This document shows, in pieces, positions 45,906 to 61,018 of a stretch of 64,000 nt of DNA. The position numbers and the translations under genes are program-made. Position 1 is the first letter of the stretch; each line of letters starts with the position of its first letter. The stretch is from Chaunax sp. Z400 (lineage: Eukaryota; Chordata; Actinopteri; Lophiiformes; Chaunacidae), in NCBI GenBank assembly GCA_037577475.1, contig CM075184.1, forward strand, positions 31,083,094-31,147,093, written 5' to 3'. The notes beneath the pieces were generated by a model that saw nothing but the letters and a program-made list of their open reading frames with translations, ran no database searches and had not been told where the DNA came from.

Positions 45906-48902
45906 AAATATATATATATAAATACACTAAGCTTTACTTCTTATGCCCGTTTCCTTCAGATATCTAAGTAGGCCCCATTGCACTTTCCTGGATGTTTTCC
46001 CTAATAAAGAGATGGGCCCGCCCAGCATTTCCTGCTTTTTATGGTATTGGTGATGTCACGGATGACATCACTGGGCCAAACCAAGTGGAGGGTTTTCTCT
46101 TTCGTCATAATAGTTTTCTGATGCATGCCAAACTAATTTCTTGAGATTAATTCCCTTTTAAAAGCCATTCATTGATGTGAATAGCTTGTAAAGAATCCAG
46201 CAGTGCTATTGGATTTCCTGATTTTAAAATATTGTAATATGTCTACCTTTTCTTGTTATGATACCGGCTGAAGTCTAGATATGAAAAGAACACACTATAG
46301 CTGTATCTCAAGATATTTTTTTATTGTGTGTATGTGTCAGAAATTGAGATGCTTCACCTTCACTTCTCAGCTGCTGTGTGGCGTCCATTATGCCGGTGCA
46401 CACTTCTTTTGGGAAAAGTGTTGATCCTTAGTGGCCTGGGAAAAGACTGCATTTGAAAGAGCCTTCTAAATGGAACCATCTTGTTGCACCGCTGTGATGC
46501 ATTTAGTCCTCAAATACAGCCTTCGGAGGATGCAGCCCCTGAATTGAGACACAGCACTTAGTGGGGTTTTAGCTTCTCAAGAGGAAGTTGAGGTTGTGTT
46601 GCCATGAACATGTGCCACAAAGTTATTCTGACTGAAGTTATTCTGAGTTAGACATGTAAACCCAAGGTGTCTGCAGACTCCGCCTACCTATACCACCTCC
46701 TTGACGTTTGAGCCATCATATTTTACTTTCTGTTTCTGTTAAAGTTTCCCCTTGTCCATACCAGTGGCAACATGTTTGGCTCTCTTATCCACATTGTGTG
46801 GCTCTACCCAGATGCAGCAATCTAATGTCATGTCATGTGAGCTGCACTTGTTCCTCTCTCCCTCTTCTTTTCTGTGTTAATAGTGGATCACAAAAAAACT
46901 TCAGGTACATACCATCATCTTCAGTGTGACACAGTGTGCAGATGCTGTGCATCTGACTCAGCTGCAGTTAATTTATACATATGCATCCACATGAAAAGCT
47001 AAAATAAATGAAAAGTTTAATGAATAAAAAAGTGCCTATATGCTCTTCTCAGAAGTCTCATTCATCTTTGTCAGTCATCGCTCAGCGGTGACAATTTATT
47101 CATCAAGCGGGAACAAATTGCTCTTCCTGACTTTCAAACGGGTCGGATTTGACTGGTTTGCTCCAGCTATAAGATAATAATGTAAATCACTGCTAATAGC
47201 TGCAGTTATCACCATTAACATTTGTGAGAGTAACATCAGTTTTGTCAACGATTAAAGTTTCGGTGTGCTATGACATTCATCAGAGGCGCAACGACACCTT
47301 GTGACAGGAATTCTTTCATTTGGCAAAGAGAAAAGACAGGTTGTTATGGTTACAAGTTAAAAATAGAACAGCTGGGAGTGTAGGTGACAAGGAAACAGAG
47401 ATTTTCAGGATGAAAGACAAAGATGAAATTCACCCCACAATCTCTTGCTGCAGATATGCTAATTTAAAGGGAAACATTGACGCAGACAGACTTGGAAACA
47501 TCGGCTAACAAAATGGAAACTTCTGCTGCATTAATTAAAGTGTGCATAGAGGCTCACCTGAATGCCATATCATCTGATTTTATCTCTATATCCTGTTGTT
47601 GCTTTGTCTGCTGATGTCTATGGCAAGAACTGTGTTAATGACCACTGTGACACTGCAGTTTCAAAGTTCAGTCTTGGAATAGAGACGCAGTGAGATATGG
47701 ACAGTCTCCCCTGTGAGTTTTGGCATTTGTGTCATGCACATTGTTCTCTGCCCCAGTGCCCAGCTCCGAAGGCCTCCCGATATAGACTGTAATTAGAAGC
47801 AGCTCAAGGATTTAATGAAGAGGCGCTCACTTGATGGCAGCAGCGCTTGAGACATAGCCAGTGGCTCTGACTTCAAAGCTGGAGATATGGCTCCATAGCG
47901 GAGGGCCGGGAAAAAGCTGCAACGAGATAACAAGTCATGGCTTTCTTTTGATTTGCGACATGCCAGGGAACTTACTGTACAGGTTTGCAGCCAGCCAGGG
48001 CATGCAAATGGTTGCTCAGTGTTGCATCGCACTGCTGGGCAGTGATCATCAGCCATAGAGCTCAGTAATGATGTGAGTGGGAGGTAAGATAAGATAGGCT
48101 GCAGGAATTCCATCCCTCTGCTGATTCCCAGTCAGTAGTTAACTACCAGGATCTCTCCCTATCATTTACTTAAGAGTTATCTTCCTTCCAGAAACAAACT
48201 CTGTTGGAGCTGTGTGATCAAGTAAAAAAAAATTTTAAAAAAAGAATGAAAAGGCTAGAGGAGGAGGATGTGTTTCAAAGTCATTTTCAACTCTCTTTGA
48301 CTGCAGAGCTAAAAGAAAAACATGGAAAAGCTATATTTTCAATATATGAATGAATATTCATGACACCTGTTAGGTTAAAAATTGTAAGGTACATGTAGGT
48401 AAGTATTGGTCAAGTGCAATGTTAAAACATGGTGCTGTCTGTGAGGATTAATGAGGCAGATATGATCTACAGCTGCATTGCTGAAGGGTTCCCACCCCCA
48501 CATTCATTTTATATTAACTACAGTATATTCCTCCAAATTCATAACACTGATAAGATGCTTTTTTTTCACTTTGAGATTCCCTCAACTTGCATCTAGCTGT
48601 TTCATAATCGCCTTTTAAAACTGTTACATAAGATCTTTCCTTTGATACATGCTGCACACTTGTATATATACTAACTTTAAAACATGCGGAGGAAAGATAC
48701 AAGAGACCAGATGTCATTTTTTTCACATTACAAATTTGATTTAAAGTGTGTATCCTAACCTCAAATAAAGAACAATGATGGGTGGGATATATTAGTGCAG
48801 CAAGTGAATATTTTGTTTTGTTAAATCGAATCGATGTGTTGGAAGCCGAACAAATGTTGTCCAATCCCACAAAAGACCAACTGGAGCACAATCCCTGAAA
48901 AA
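45906..48902. other. non-coding; small inverted repeat at 46050-46071
   Basis: GTGATGTCA and TGACATCAC are inverted around CGGA, next to GC-rich GGGCCCGCCC; both arms carry a TGA-GTCA-like core. A balanced block at about 47070-47180 may be conserved. The overlapping open frames at 47793-48113 (both strands) have no motif. Confidence 0.4.
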
Positions 48903-49139
48903 GTTCATGCTGGTTCTGAAAAAAGTGTCATAGCCCATGTATGGGGCTACATAGCTGCAGACGGCTCACAGTACCCATGCTGAAATGGTTCAGGAATGGT
49001 TTTAGGAGCACAACAGCGAGTTCAGGGAGTTGACTTGGCTTCCAAATTCCCCAGATCCAATTCCAATTCCCAATTCTAATCGAGCATCGTCGGGACAAAT
49101 AAGTCCAATCGATGGAGTCCCCAACTTGCAACTTACAAA
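48903..49139 (+). pseudogene. Tc1/mariner-type transposase remnant, internally deleted
   Basis: The first part (GTTCATGCTGGTTCTG, TATGGGGCTACATAGC) and the last part (AAATGGTTCAGGAATGG, then GACTTGGCTTCCAAATTCCC) match the beginning and end of a fish Tc1-like transposase gene that I recognise. They are joined at about 48981 with the middle missing. The translation at 49030 gives WLPNSPD, the decayed form of the WPPNSPDLNPIE signature carrying the third catalytic acid. A CAATTC-repeat insertion shifts the frame just before IEH. No terminal repeats were found. Non-functional. Confidence 0.65.
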
Positions 49140-50327
49140 ACAAGACCGAGAGCCGGAGGCGATGCCTTCAATGTACTTGTTTTGGTCAAACAACAGTTCA
49201 AAACCCAAAGTCATTCAGTTTACTAATGTAAGAAGAACAGTTGCACATCTTTACATTTAAAGAGCTGGAATCTGCTTTCCCCCCCCCCTTTTCCCTTTAC
49301 ATTGACCTCAATGAATAATCAAAAATCAAAACTGTCGCTATTTAATTTTCTGTTCATTCACCAAACAGTTGTCGGTTTATCTTCCCTCAAATGGAGGCAA
49401 TACCAATTATTTTCTCAGTCCTCTGTATTCATAGAAATAGTTTTTGTAAGCTGGTGTGTGACAGGTTCCTGCATTCAGCAATTACTTGTCTACTACTTTA
49501 CATTTCAGGCTGTTCACATTTTGACACTCTAGAAGTGAGTGTCCCTGTTTGCATAAGTCAGCTGTCAGAAGATTCCTGTTCATTTTTGCTATCCAGCTGA
49601 CCGACAACAGCCATGAAATTTCAAATCAAAATCTCTTCAACTTTTACATATACCTGGTGGTGAGGGTAACTATGTTTGGCTGCCGGTTTCACAGCTAAAA
49701 ATATCTTTCCTTGGACACCTCATCATGATACAAAAGTATTTTTGCATGTGTTATCTAGCTAAATTATATTAGAATATTAATCACATGCTATCTCTGGCAC
49801 AAGAGGCAATTATTTTTTGCTGATAGAGTGTCACAGCCAAATGAATAACCTGCTGTCACGGCACACCGCTGAGGACAGAGGGCATGTGTGAAAATACAGC
49901 CCAATATATGGACAATTAACTTATACCCTCCATTCCCCTCTAAAACGTAAATAACATTTATGTTCCACACTTCCTGCCAGTTGAGCTTCTTATGCAGAGT
50001 TAGGTTTAACTCTTTACAGTGGCACACAGAGGCTCTCATTAATATGTCAGTCTACCTCAATAGTCACTATCCTCACCTATTTATCGACTTAGGACTATTT
50101 GGTGTAAAAGAAACTGCACATGCATTTTATATTCATGGCATTTTTTTCTCGCATTAATTTTTTTAAATAGAGAAGATTCTTCAATACTATACATTAAATG
50201 CCAAAACAATGTGCAGAATCTCAATGTGTGTTTGCCATTATTTTGTACACTCTCATATAATTATACCTAAAAGAGACCTGTCATGTATCTGATCCCAGTC
50301 TGTTGGTTTCTTTTAATTTGAAAGGTC
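49140..50327. other. non-coding, nothing recognised
   Basis: AT-rich unique sequence with a C9 run near 49281-49289. Confidence 0.4.
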
Positions 50328-50871
50328 TGTCATGTATTCGTGCCACTGTCCATGCCTTGTGTTTTTGCTTTACACTTCCTGTTGCCTTCTCTTGTGATCT
50401 GTGTTGACCTTTTGTTTCCCCTGTCTCAGTTTTAGTCTTGTGTTTTTAGTTCTGGTTTGTTCCCTCTCCCTCTGTGCCTTTGTAGCCTTGTCTCTTGTGA
50501 GTTTTTCTTTGTATTTTCCTTGTATCTTCCCCTTTAATTTATTTTCCCTCCAGTCTGTGATTGTCTGATTGCTGATTGTCTCCTCCTCCCTGTGTCACCT
50601 GTTTGCCATTCCCTCATTATCCTATAGTGTATTTAGTCTGTGTGATTCCCTGTGTGAGTTGCCAGTTTGTTGTCAATGCCTCATCAATGTGTGATCTCGT
50701 CTGTTTCCAGTGTTCTCTGTGTTTTTTCCCTGTGCTCCTCAGTAAGTTTTCTTTCTGTTGTATTTTGCCTCTTTTTGGATTTTGTTTTGTTGTGTACTGT
50801 TATGTTACATTTGGACAATGCCCCCTGTGTTGTCTGCATTTTTGGGTCAAGTATTTTGCTGAACCCTGACA
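50328..50871 (+). mobile_element. possible solo LTR (Gypsy-like), low confidence
   Basis: The segment begins TGTCATG and ends CCCTGACA, an inverted TGTCA/TGACA terminus of the TG-CA kind. It is strongly pyrimidine/TG-biased throughout (TTTTGTTTCCCC, CCTTTTTGGATTTTG), with GCATTTTTGGGTCA before its end, as in fish Gypsy LTRs that I know. The flanks show no target-site duplication. A second TGTCATGTAT starts at 50279, so the left border is ambiguous. Confidence 0.35.
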
Positions 50872-51714
50872 ACAACAACTGGGCCTCATGCTTGAGTATT
50901 TTATTTGTCTCTCAAATTTGTTCTTGCACAAAGTAAAGAGGAAAATTGGACATGGGATCCATGAAACTTACACTGATGCCCGAGTCTATTCTTACCCACC
51001 TGAGTATACGAATGAACTGTTATTGATCTTAAATTGGTGCATTATTGTATGCCAAGCAATTTGCAAATGACACGTTGAAATATCCCGATTAGGTGTCATG
51101 TGCAAACCACAAACCAACAACTGTCACCAAAGCCTGAACAATCGGAACATAGTTTCCAGTCAAAACAGATTCCTGTAAGAATTCTTACACTGATGCATTT
51201 TGTATCACAGTGAATGTTCATCAATTGTTGTAAATTTGCACCCAGGGTATAACATTGCTTTACACGGATCTGCCTCATGACAAAATAAAGAATACCACCT
51301 ATTCATAGACCCTGGAGACCTACTCATGTGGAATAATGTGTTTATCATCAGTAGTTTATGAGAAAAATATGATTTTCTATTATTGTGGATCTGGATCTAT
51401 CATCTTTATCATCTCGATATCACTTCTTGCCTTTCACGGATGTATGACATCCATTTGAATGACTCTGAATCTGCATTATCTCGGCTACATATCGGTGTCA
51501 GTGTCATGTCTCTATCCCTGTCTGTTACTGTACTGTGACTCTGTGACTGTGAATACATATTAGCCCCTCCAAATATATAGTTTAGTCTCCCAGATGCTGA
51601 TTATGATCTGGCACATCATGATGTGTCCATGCCTAGGTATTCTTAATTTGATTGGCCTATTATTATTTTTCATGATATTGATATTATTGATATTATTCCA
51701 AAAAAAGACCCTCA
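50872..51714. other. non-coding, nothing recognised
   Basis: AT-rich unique sequence. Confidence 0.4.
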
Positions 51715-51922
51715 TTATAGAAAGTGAAAAAGTGACGCAAAATCTGCACCTGTGCCCAGATCTGCCTTTTTTTTTAATTAACTCTCCCTTAGCCCAAGAT
51801 CTTCCCCTGTACACAATTTCATCAACATCTGTTGACGGCTTTTTGAAATACCTTGCAGACAGACAAACAAACAAACATGGGCAATCACATAACGTCCTCC
51901 AACTCCTGTTGGCAGAGGTAAT
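51715..51922 (+). mobile_element. RTE-like 3'-end repeat fragment
   Basis: CAAAATCTGCACCTGTGCCC, AGATCTTCCCCTGTACACAA, ACATCTGTTGACGGCTTTTT, then GCAGACAGACAAACAAAC and a GTTGGCAGAGGTAATTAAT end. Same family as 41.5-42.3 kb. A 180-codon frame (51594-52136) runs across it and is not a gene. Confidence 0.55.
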
Positions 51923-52189
51923 TAATTCTACTGTCAGGTGGATTGGGCCAGGAAATGTCAAACAACATATATGGATGAGTGCACTGGAGCCATCATTGAA
52001 GAGATTCAGTCTGATACTCCCCTGGATACTGAACTATACCTGTACCACAGGCTGGAAAAATCCCATCAGCACCAGACAGCATACCCCAGGATCAACTCAC
52101 AATATACAAAGATGTCAATCTGCAAAGATAATTTAATCAAGTTCACTTAAACATATTTAAGAAAGAGGTGCATAGGCACCTGCAGCTGA
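51923..52189. other. non-coding, nothing recognised
   Basis: Open in one plus-strand frame that runs on from the repeat; no motif. Confidence 0.35.
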
Positions 52190-53060
52190 TGGTCCAGCAG
52201 GGGGGAGCCTGAGTAAAAAGAGAGGAGAAGATGAGAGAGAAGTGGAGAGAGAGAGAGAGACAATAGACAATAGAATTTAGGCAAATGCAGTGTTTATCTG
52301 AAGGCCTCCATTGTCTGATGTGAGCATGGAGGTTATTCCAGCTGACTTCTCTGGTCTCTTGTATTCATGAGGTGGGATATAAGATTTAATGAGGTCAGAG
52401 AGGTATGAAGGGGCAAAGCCCATTTACAATTTTGCAAGTCATCAGATGCACCTTAAAGTCTGATCTGGCATGAATAGGAAGTCAATGAGGTGAGGCTGAG
52501 GGTTGTGCAATATGATGAAATGTTCTAGTTTTAGTTAAGATTCTAGCTGCAGTATTCAGAACCATTTGAAGGCTTTCAGTGCCAGCTTGGGGTAGACCAG
52601 ACAAGAAATCGTTAGAATAATCAATTCTGGGTAAAAGAGTTATGAGTTAAGATTTCTGTATTGACCATGGACAGGAAAAACATCATTTTAATGTTTACTT
52701 AGGTTTTTGCAAGTCTTAGTTATTCCCTTACTGTGCAGATTAAAACAACAACAACCAAGATTCTTGGCTGTTGTTTTATCAGAATTTAGAAACAGGAAGT
52801 ATTCTGTTTTTCACCACAAACAAGCAGGCCTTTACATTTATACATGCAACTCAAGAGTGAATGTCTGCATTTAGATGCACATACAGTTCAGCATCATCAA
52901 CATAGCAGTGAAATTTAGTCCATAAGTGTGTAGGATTTGGCCACAAGGTGAAATATGTAGCTTGGAAGAGGAAAGGGTCAAGAATAGACCCCTGAGGTAC
53001 TCCACAATTCCCATCAGTAAATATTGACGTGAGTAAAGTGCTGACGCACTTAAGCATCTG
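52190..53060 (-). pseudogene. LINE reverse-transcriptase fragment (3' part), decayed
   Basis: On the minus strand the reverse-transcriptase signature reads CGVPQGSILDPFLF (plus about 52965-53006). Then comes FHCYVDDAELYV, in which YVDD at plus 52893-52904 replaces the usual YADD catalytic motif. Further downstream, in shifted frames, are the relics of the C-terminal region (NGLCPF / LIDFLFMPDQ) down to about 52380. Many stops and frameshifts are present. The order is that of a 5'-truncated non-LTR element of the Jockey/L2-type superfamily common in fish. It ends near a GA-rich stretch (52236-52260). Inactive. Confidence 0.7.
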
Positions 53061-53679
53061 CTAAACCAACTGGGGTGTTAGATTAATGAACACAGCTGCC
53101 TTTAATATCATACCCGCTCCCATAAATGGCCTTCAAACTGTTTACAAATTTGTGTATACAGAATGTAGAGCAAGGTGAGGTGCAGATTAAAATCCTGGGT
53201 GGCCTCCAGCTTCTTAATTTTAAAGTCCACAAGGAGAGAAAGTGTTTGTTTGTGCTGTTCAAGGACTCCTAGAGCTGCTTGTCCATGTTTTGTTTGAACT
53301 AATGAATGGACCCAAAAGAAGAACAGACTCTGGAGATCAAGCTGAATTGTTTTTATAGGCATCAGAACAGATTCTGATAGATGTAGATTATAAAATGTGT
53401 TAAACAGACCTAGATCTCTTTCCCTGGTTGTCTTTCCTGGCCTCATCGATGTTTCTCTCACAGAAAAATTAAGACATGGAGAATCAAAGTTCCTTTACAC
53501 TATTAAAGTTCCCCAACAGACTTGAGGTCATGGTTTCCTATACAGCTCCCCTACAAGTCTTTGCATGTTGATTTTGACTGACTGCATATCTAAGAGATGC
53601 ATTTGTGTCATTTTTAAATGAAAGCAGATTTCTGTTCCTGCACTGTTAACCATGAAGGACATTTGAGGGTAATAATGAC
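53061..53679. other. non-coding, possibly older LINE sequence
   Basis: A 117-codon minus-strand frame (53108-53461) lies upstream of the reverse-transcriptase relic but shows no recognisable motif. No splice context. Confidence 0.3.
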
Positions 53680-53885
53680 TGATCTGCCAGATCCCTGAGA
53701 CATTGGCACAGCTGACCTACACTGGAGAGAAGTTGCATAATAATTGAAATTATTTATGAGCTAAAGTGAGAGGATTTAGAGCAATCCACTTTTAGAATGT
53801 TATGCTGATAAATCCTAATGAAATGTGTGTGCTGGCCCTAATCCTCTTCAATCATAAACATCTGTCCTTCGTGATGGACGTGACT
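53680..53885. other. candidate conserved non-coding block
   Basis: Repeat-free, with TGCATAATAATTGAAATTA, TTATGCTGATAAATCCTAA and GGCCCTAATCCTCTTCAATC; rich in TAAT and GATTTA homeodomain-type cores. Suggested by composition only. Confidence 0.25.
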
Positions 53886-55589
53886 GTTGTTTAACCTGCA
53901 CATAGCCCTTGATCTGGATTTGGCTTTGCCTACACTAACCTGATCCTTTTCCCCCCCATCATCTGTCCTTTTTTATTTTTTTTTATTTTGAAAGCTAAAC
54001 AGGATCAAAAATATGTTTTGAAAAAAATAACTCATTTATTCGTGAGTCTCCATTTGTTTTGTTTTTTTAAACTTTACTTTATTCTCAGTTACCCCCTAAT
54101 GGGATGTGAGCGCTGTCGAGTGCAACCACATTCATCAAATTTTGTTCTTTAATTCAGTTACAGATGGTATAATGTACTGTATGCCAATTCTTGCAACCTG
54201 CAGGGAAATAGTTTTGCTAATAGTGTTTAGCTTATTATATTGGTTTGACACAGTTTTTCATTTATCATGGTCAAGACTGGAATTTACTGTGGAGACCATC
54301 TGGTGTGAATTTCCACATAGAAAATAAATATACAAGAATTGTGCTGCTGTATTTATTTCCCTCTTCAGCATCAACAAATGTTTCATTATGTATCCTGCAT
54401 TCATTTTGCCTTATTTTAAATTCAGCTCGGCTAATGTTGCTATTATGTTTAAACCTTCTCAGTGGAGCTATGAAATTTCCCAATGGACTGTCTAGTTTGC
54501 TTCTGTATCGTCTCTTGTGCCATTCTATCAGTGCTCATAAATATAACATGTTGCATTCAGGTATGGTAGGTTTCCATTTCCTAATTTTTAACAGTAACTA
54601 GTGAATAGGAACTGTAAAAAGATTAGTGACAAGAACAATAATTGATGTAAATAGGCAACAGATGTAATTTCATATTTTTTTCAATTCATGAATAAAATTT
54701 TGAGGTAAATTGAATCAGTCAAAAGCATTCTTATATCGTTCTCCGCATGAAAGGTAAACTTTGCAAATAAAACTAAACACTTTAAATCTACTAACTTACT
54801 GTAATTGATAATGTTATGTAATAAGTCAATGTTAAAATCTGAGGCATTTTATCAATGGCATTGAAAAAACTACAATCCTTTTGACAGCTTGATGCTTTAA
54901 GTTTGAAGAACTTAACTCCCCGGTGTCTCATTGTAAATTCAGTGGAAGACTGTTTACACAGACAATTATCAATAGAGTCTTTCCATTACCAATATCGGTA
55001 TTGGAATTGCCCTCAGTATAATCTAAAATGCTGTATTAGGTATTGGTGAATATGCGAAGCTGTGCACCAATCTGATACAATGCAACAGGCCTACATTCAC
55101 CCCAAAATGTGACCCTGCTACTATATGATCCCCTCTCTGGGATTCATTCTCTGTATGTATTTGTTCATGATGCTCATGCCAGGCTAAATATATGATTGCA
55201 ATCATCATCACGGTACAGGGTTAGTGCTACACAGCTGTTAAATTGCACATGACAACTATAGTAAAGGATACGGTTGGGCAAATTTAGAGGATTAACAGAA
55301 TATTCAGATACAAATGTGAATGTGTGGAGAAAAACAACACAGACACACCTGGATGTGGCAAAGGTGGTTTCCACTGCAAGTGGGAATATTGTCACTTGAA
55401 GTGGGATGAAATTAAATATCATACAGCTATGACAGCAGGAATGAAAACGTGTTGTTTTTTTTTTGGTGAATAATGAAAACAAAGAGAAGAATGTTTCTGG
55501 CTTAGATCAGTCCAGATCCATAGTTACTAGTCATACTAATATTTTCCTATTATTCACATGTGTTTAAAGAGAGAACACAATGCTAATTC
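53886..55589. other. non-coding; one possible old repeat
   Basis: 54975-55110 (CCAATATCGGTATTGG and onward) may be a decayed dispersed repeat; too weak to name. The rest is AT-rich unique sequence. Confidence 0.35.
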
Positions 55590-55870
55590 AGGCCTGAGAT
55601 TAAGATGAATGAAATTACTACCTGGCCCATTCATTTTTATTTCAGCCGTGCATTATGAGACCGTTTAATGACAGCTCTGTTCAGAGGTACAAAGAGTTGC
55701 CACAGAAAACAGGTTACAGATGTATTGAGCAATATTTTTCTTAATATTGTACAAAATAACGGCCCCTGATCCTAATGAGAAACATAAATCCTGTATGCAC
55801 CTCTATGCATCTTTCAGCCACTTTCAGCTAATTATCTTGGTGCAATAAACCACACATAATGCTCAGTAGC
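55590..55870. other. candidate conserved non-coding block
   Basis: Balanced sequence with GAGATTAAGATGAATGAAAT, GCCGTGCATTATGAGACCG and TCAGCTAATTATCTTGG. It resembles enhancer-type conserved sequence. Confidence 0.28.
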
Positions 55871-56074
55871 AACAAGATACCAAACCAGAGCTTAGATGCC
55901 AATGAAAATTAAATTGTTGGACAGATGACTGAGGAGAGGTCTCATAAACTGTAGTTTTACTCCTGATGGATCCTGAAGTTGACAAGTGTTTGCAAACAAC
56001 ACAGCGTAAGATAGCATAAGAAATTTGCATTTGATTTACATTTGTATCAACACATTTCACAATCTCAACACATA
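55871..56074. other. non-coding
   Basis: Nothing recognised. Confidence 0.35.
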
Positions 56075-56165
56075 AGATATCCCTTTATTAGTCCCACAGT
56101 GGGGAAATTTACAAGGCCTGCATGTTGCAGAAAGACACAATACCAACAGTTATGCTAGCATTCAA
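56075..56165 (-). mobile_element. LINE/SINE 3'-tail fragment, minus orientation
   Basis: AAGATATCCCTTTATTAGTC and CCCACAGTGGGGAAATTTAC, reversed, give the GGGACTAATAAAGGGATAT tail typical of a fish retroposon family. Confidence 0.55.
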
Positions 56166-58817
<2,652 letters not shown>

Positions 58818-59062
58818 TAATGGGAGCCGTCTACAGAGGTATTAGCAGTGCAAATCTACGGATATATAAATGGACGAGCCAGCGAGGCAGTAGGACAGGA
58901 GGGAGGTGTGACACTTTGATGACGTATTATGTGTGCGATCCACAACCGGTAGATTTGAAAAGTAGCTAGAAGCAGTTAGCAGCTAACTCGGCGAAGAAGA
59001 AAATCAACTGAAAATACATTTAAATTTCCTTTGGGATCAATAAAGCATTTATCTATCGATCT
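58818..59062 (+). mobile_element. retroposon fragment with LINE-type tail
   Basis: It ends in TTTGGGATCAATAAAGC and ATCTATCGATC, the fish non-LTR tail type. The body (GAGCCGTCTACAGAGG, CAGTTAGCAGCTAACTCGGC) looks like a dispersed repeat. The left border is approximate. Confidence 0.45.
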
Positions 59063-60554
59063 GAAAATGTCTTCAAAAATCCTTAGCCTCACAGCAGAGG
59101 ATGAGATCAGGGGAAGTAAATGATTTTTGTTGCTTTGGTTTTTCATTGTTTACGAAGCACAGCTCGATGCACATGTTTTGCTTGCAGAATGCATGCATGA
59201 TATTTAAAAAGACACACTTTGCTCAGTGTAAAGAAACAAAGGCGGCGGCATAGAGAATGGTTGGTGCTTCTGCACAATCCCTGTGTTAAAAGGGGTTCAA
59301 TTGGCTCATAATTTTTGAGTTGTCAGAAGTGTTTGATGTGCCCACTTGTGTGATGATGAGAGAACATTTAAAGTAACATCTTAAAGCTGCAGGTAAGGAA
59401 AGGAGGAGTAAGATAGGAGTAAAGTGTTTATGATGAAGACATTTAATAGCAACTGAGGTGATTCGCGTTTACTCTTATCTTTGGCTGCTTTCATCCTGTT
59501 TCTCACCTTTGACCAATTTTCTTATGTAATTTCAAATAGTCTTTATCTCTCAAACACTTAAAAAGGCTCATAATTCTATATCCTTTGTTTAAATAATAAA
59601 AGCATTTTACATACATTTCCAGTGTAGTTTGGCCCACATGCAGTTTTGAATTTAAATTATTTTGCTTTTTTTCAGCACTACCCTAATTCACATTCATGTT
59701 CTTGCTTGCCCCCACACCTGAGCTGTCTGGTATATGTAAAACTTTAGACTGTCATCCAGCAGCTTGGGGAAAAAGGTGACGTCTGCTTTAAAATTGATAT
59801 TTTCAAATATCTGATAGTCAAGCGCTAACAAAAACTGAGAGATTTGTACTATAACTGAATTTAAATGAATCTTCTTCTTTCCCCTGCTGCTGATTGTGGT
59901 CTCACCACAGTGGATTTTTGCATCCACACCCCATGTTTTAATTTGTACTTTATTTACATTGAAGCAAGTATCCTACAGTATTGTTAAAATTAGAGTTGCA
60001 AGGAAGCCAGTAGATTGAGCTCATAAAGTTCTTTATGTTGTCTATGAAGTAGAAGTCATGGGTGTAAGACTGCAAGTAAAACTTAATTTAAAAAAAGAAT
60101 CACATTATTTTTTGTAATTTACTTAAAAGGATTAAAGAATTGAAAGCAGATGGGATCCATGTTGTCTGTGTCCCTTTGTTGCTATAATCTTTAAAACCTT
60201 GTACTACTGGCATGAGGCATGAAAACAACTTGTTTTCAAAGGAATTATAGAATATGTTTGATCAATTACGCTTTTGTAATTAAATTTTCTTTACACACAC
60301 ACTCTTCAGAGGGTATTACCAGTCATCAGAGTCCATCTGCATGCTGGCAGATTTTTGTGTTTTAATTAAACTCTCTTTTGGTCATCTGAGGATAGTAAAT
60401 AATCCAAGTTAATTGTGCAACTCACCATACTCCACTATTATACTACTGTATCTAACTGAATAAAGCGTTTTCTTGTTGGAGAGGGATAAGATCAGTTCCT
60501 GGAGGAAATGAATCCTCTGCGGGCTTGAGAAGTAATTGTAAAATGTTTCTATCT
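59063..60554. other. non-coding, nothing recognised
   Basis: AT-rich unique sequence. Confidence 0.4.
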
Positions 60555-60620
60555 TCGGATCACTTTTTCACTTCGTTCAACATTGTGGGATACTGTCGGG
60601 CCTTTTTTAAAAACATTTTG
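60555..60620. mobile_element. fragment of the dispersed repeat also at 21829-21895
   Basis: TTCGGATCACTTTTTCACTT, then TTCAACATTGTGGGA and TCGGGCCTTTTTT, parallels the other copy. Confidence 0.5.
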
Positions 60621-61018
60621 TCAATACAGGTATTATGAAAAATAATAATAGGCCAATCAACGTAAAAATACCCAGACATTGACAACTCAATATGATCCAT
60701 CACTATGTGCAAATGGATCAGAATCCAAATCATTATCCTGATCTGTGAGGGGGGGGTAATAACAGTATGTTTTGGCCCCCAGTAAGGCAACGGAGAGAGG
60801 TAGAAACACTGCCCCAAATACGTAGCTGAAATAATGCAGAATTCTAATCAGTCAAATGAATTGAATGAACCTATGAAAGGTAAGAACTTATATCGAAAGG
60901 AATAAATGTATCTGGATCCACCATTATGGAAAATCATATTTTTGTTGATAACTCAAACTACTGATGGTAAATGCATGATTCATGATGTTAAAAATAGGTT
61001 TCCAGGGTCAAGGAATTA
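60621..61018. other. non-coding
   Basis: Nothing recognised; a G8-type run occurs near 60748. Confidence 0.35.

Noticed and set aside
47793..48113. Overlapping open frames on both strands in GC-richer DNA
   Set aside because: No motif, no splice-site support and no CpG enrichment.
51594..52136. 180-codon plus-strand open frame
   Set aside because: Overlaps an RTE-like repeat; no recognisable protein.
54975..55110. Dispersed repeat with ATATCGGTATTGG motif
   Set aside because: Resembles a fish repeat but is too diverged to support a call.
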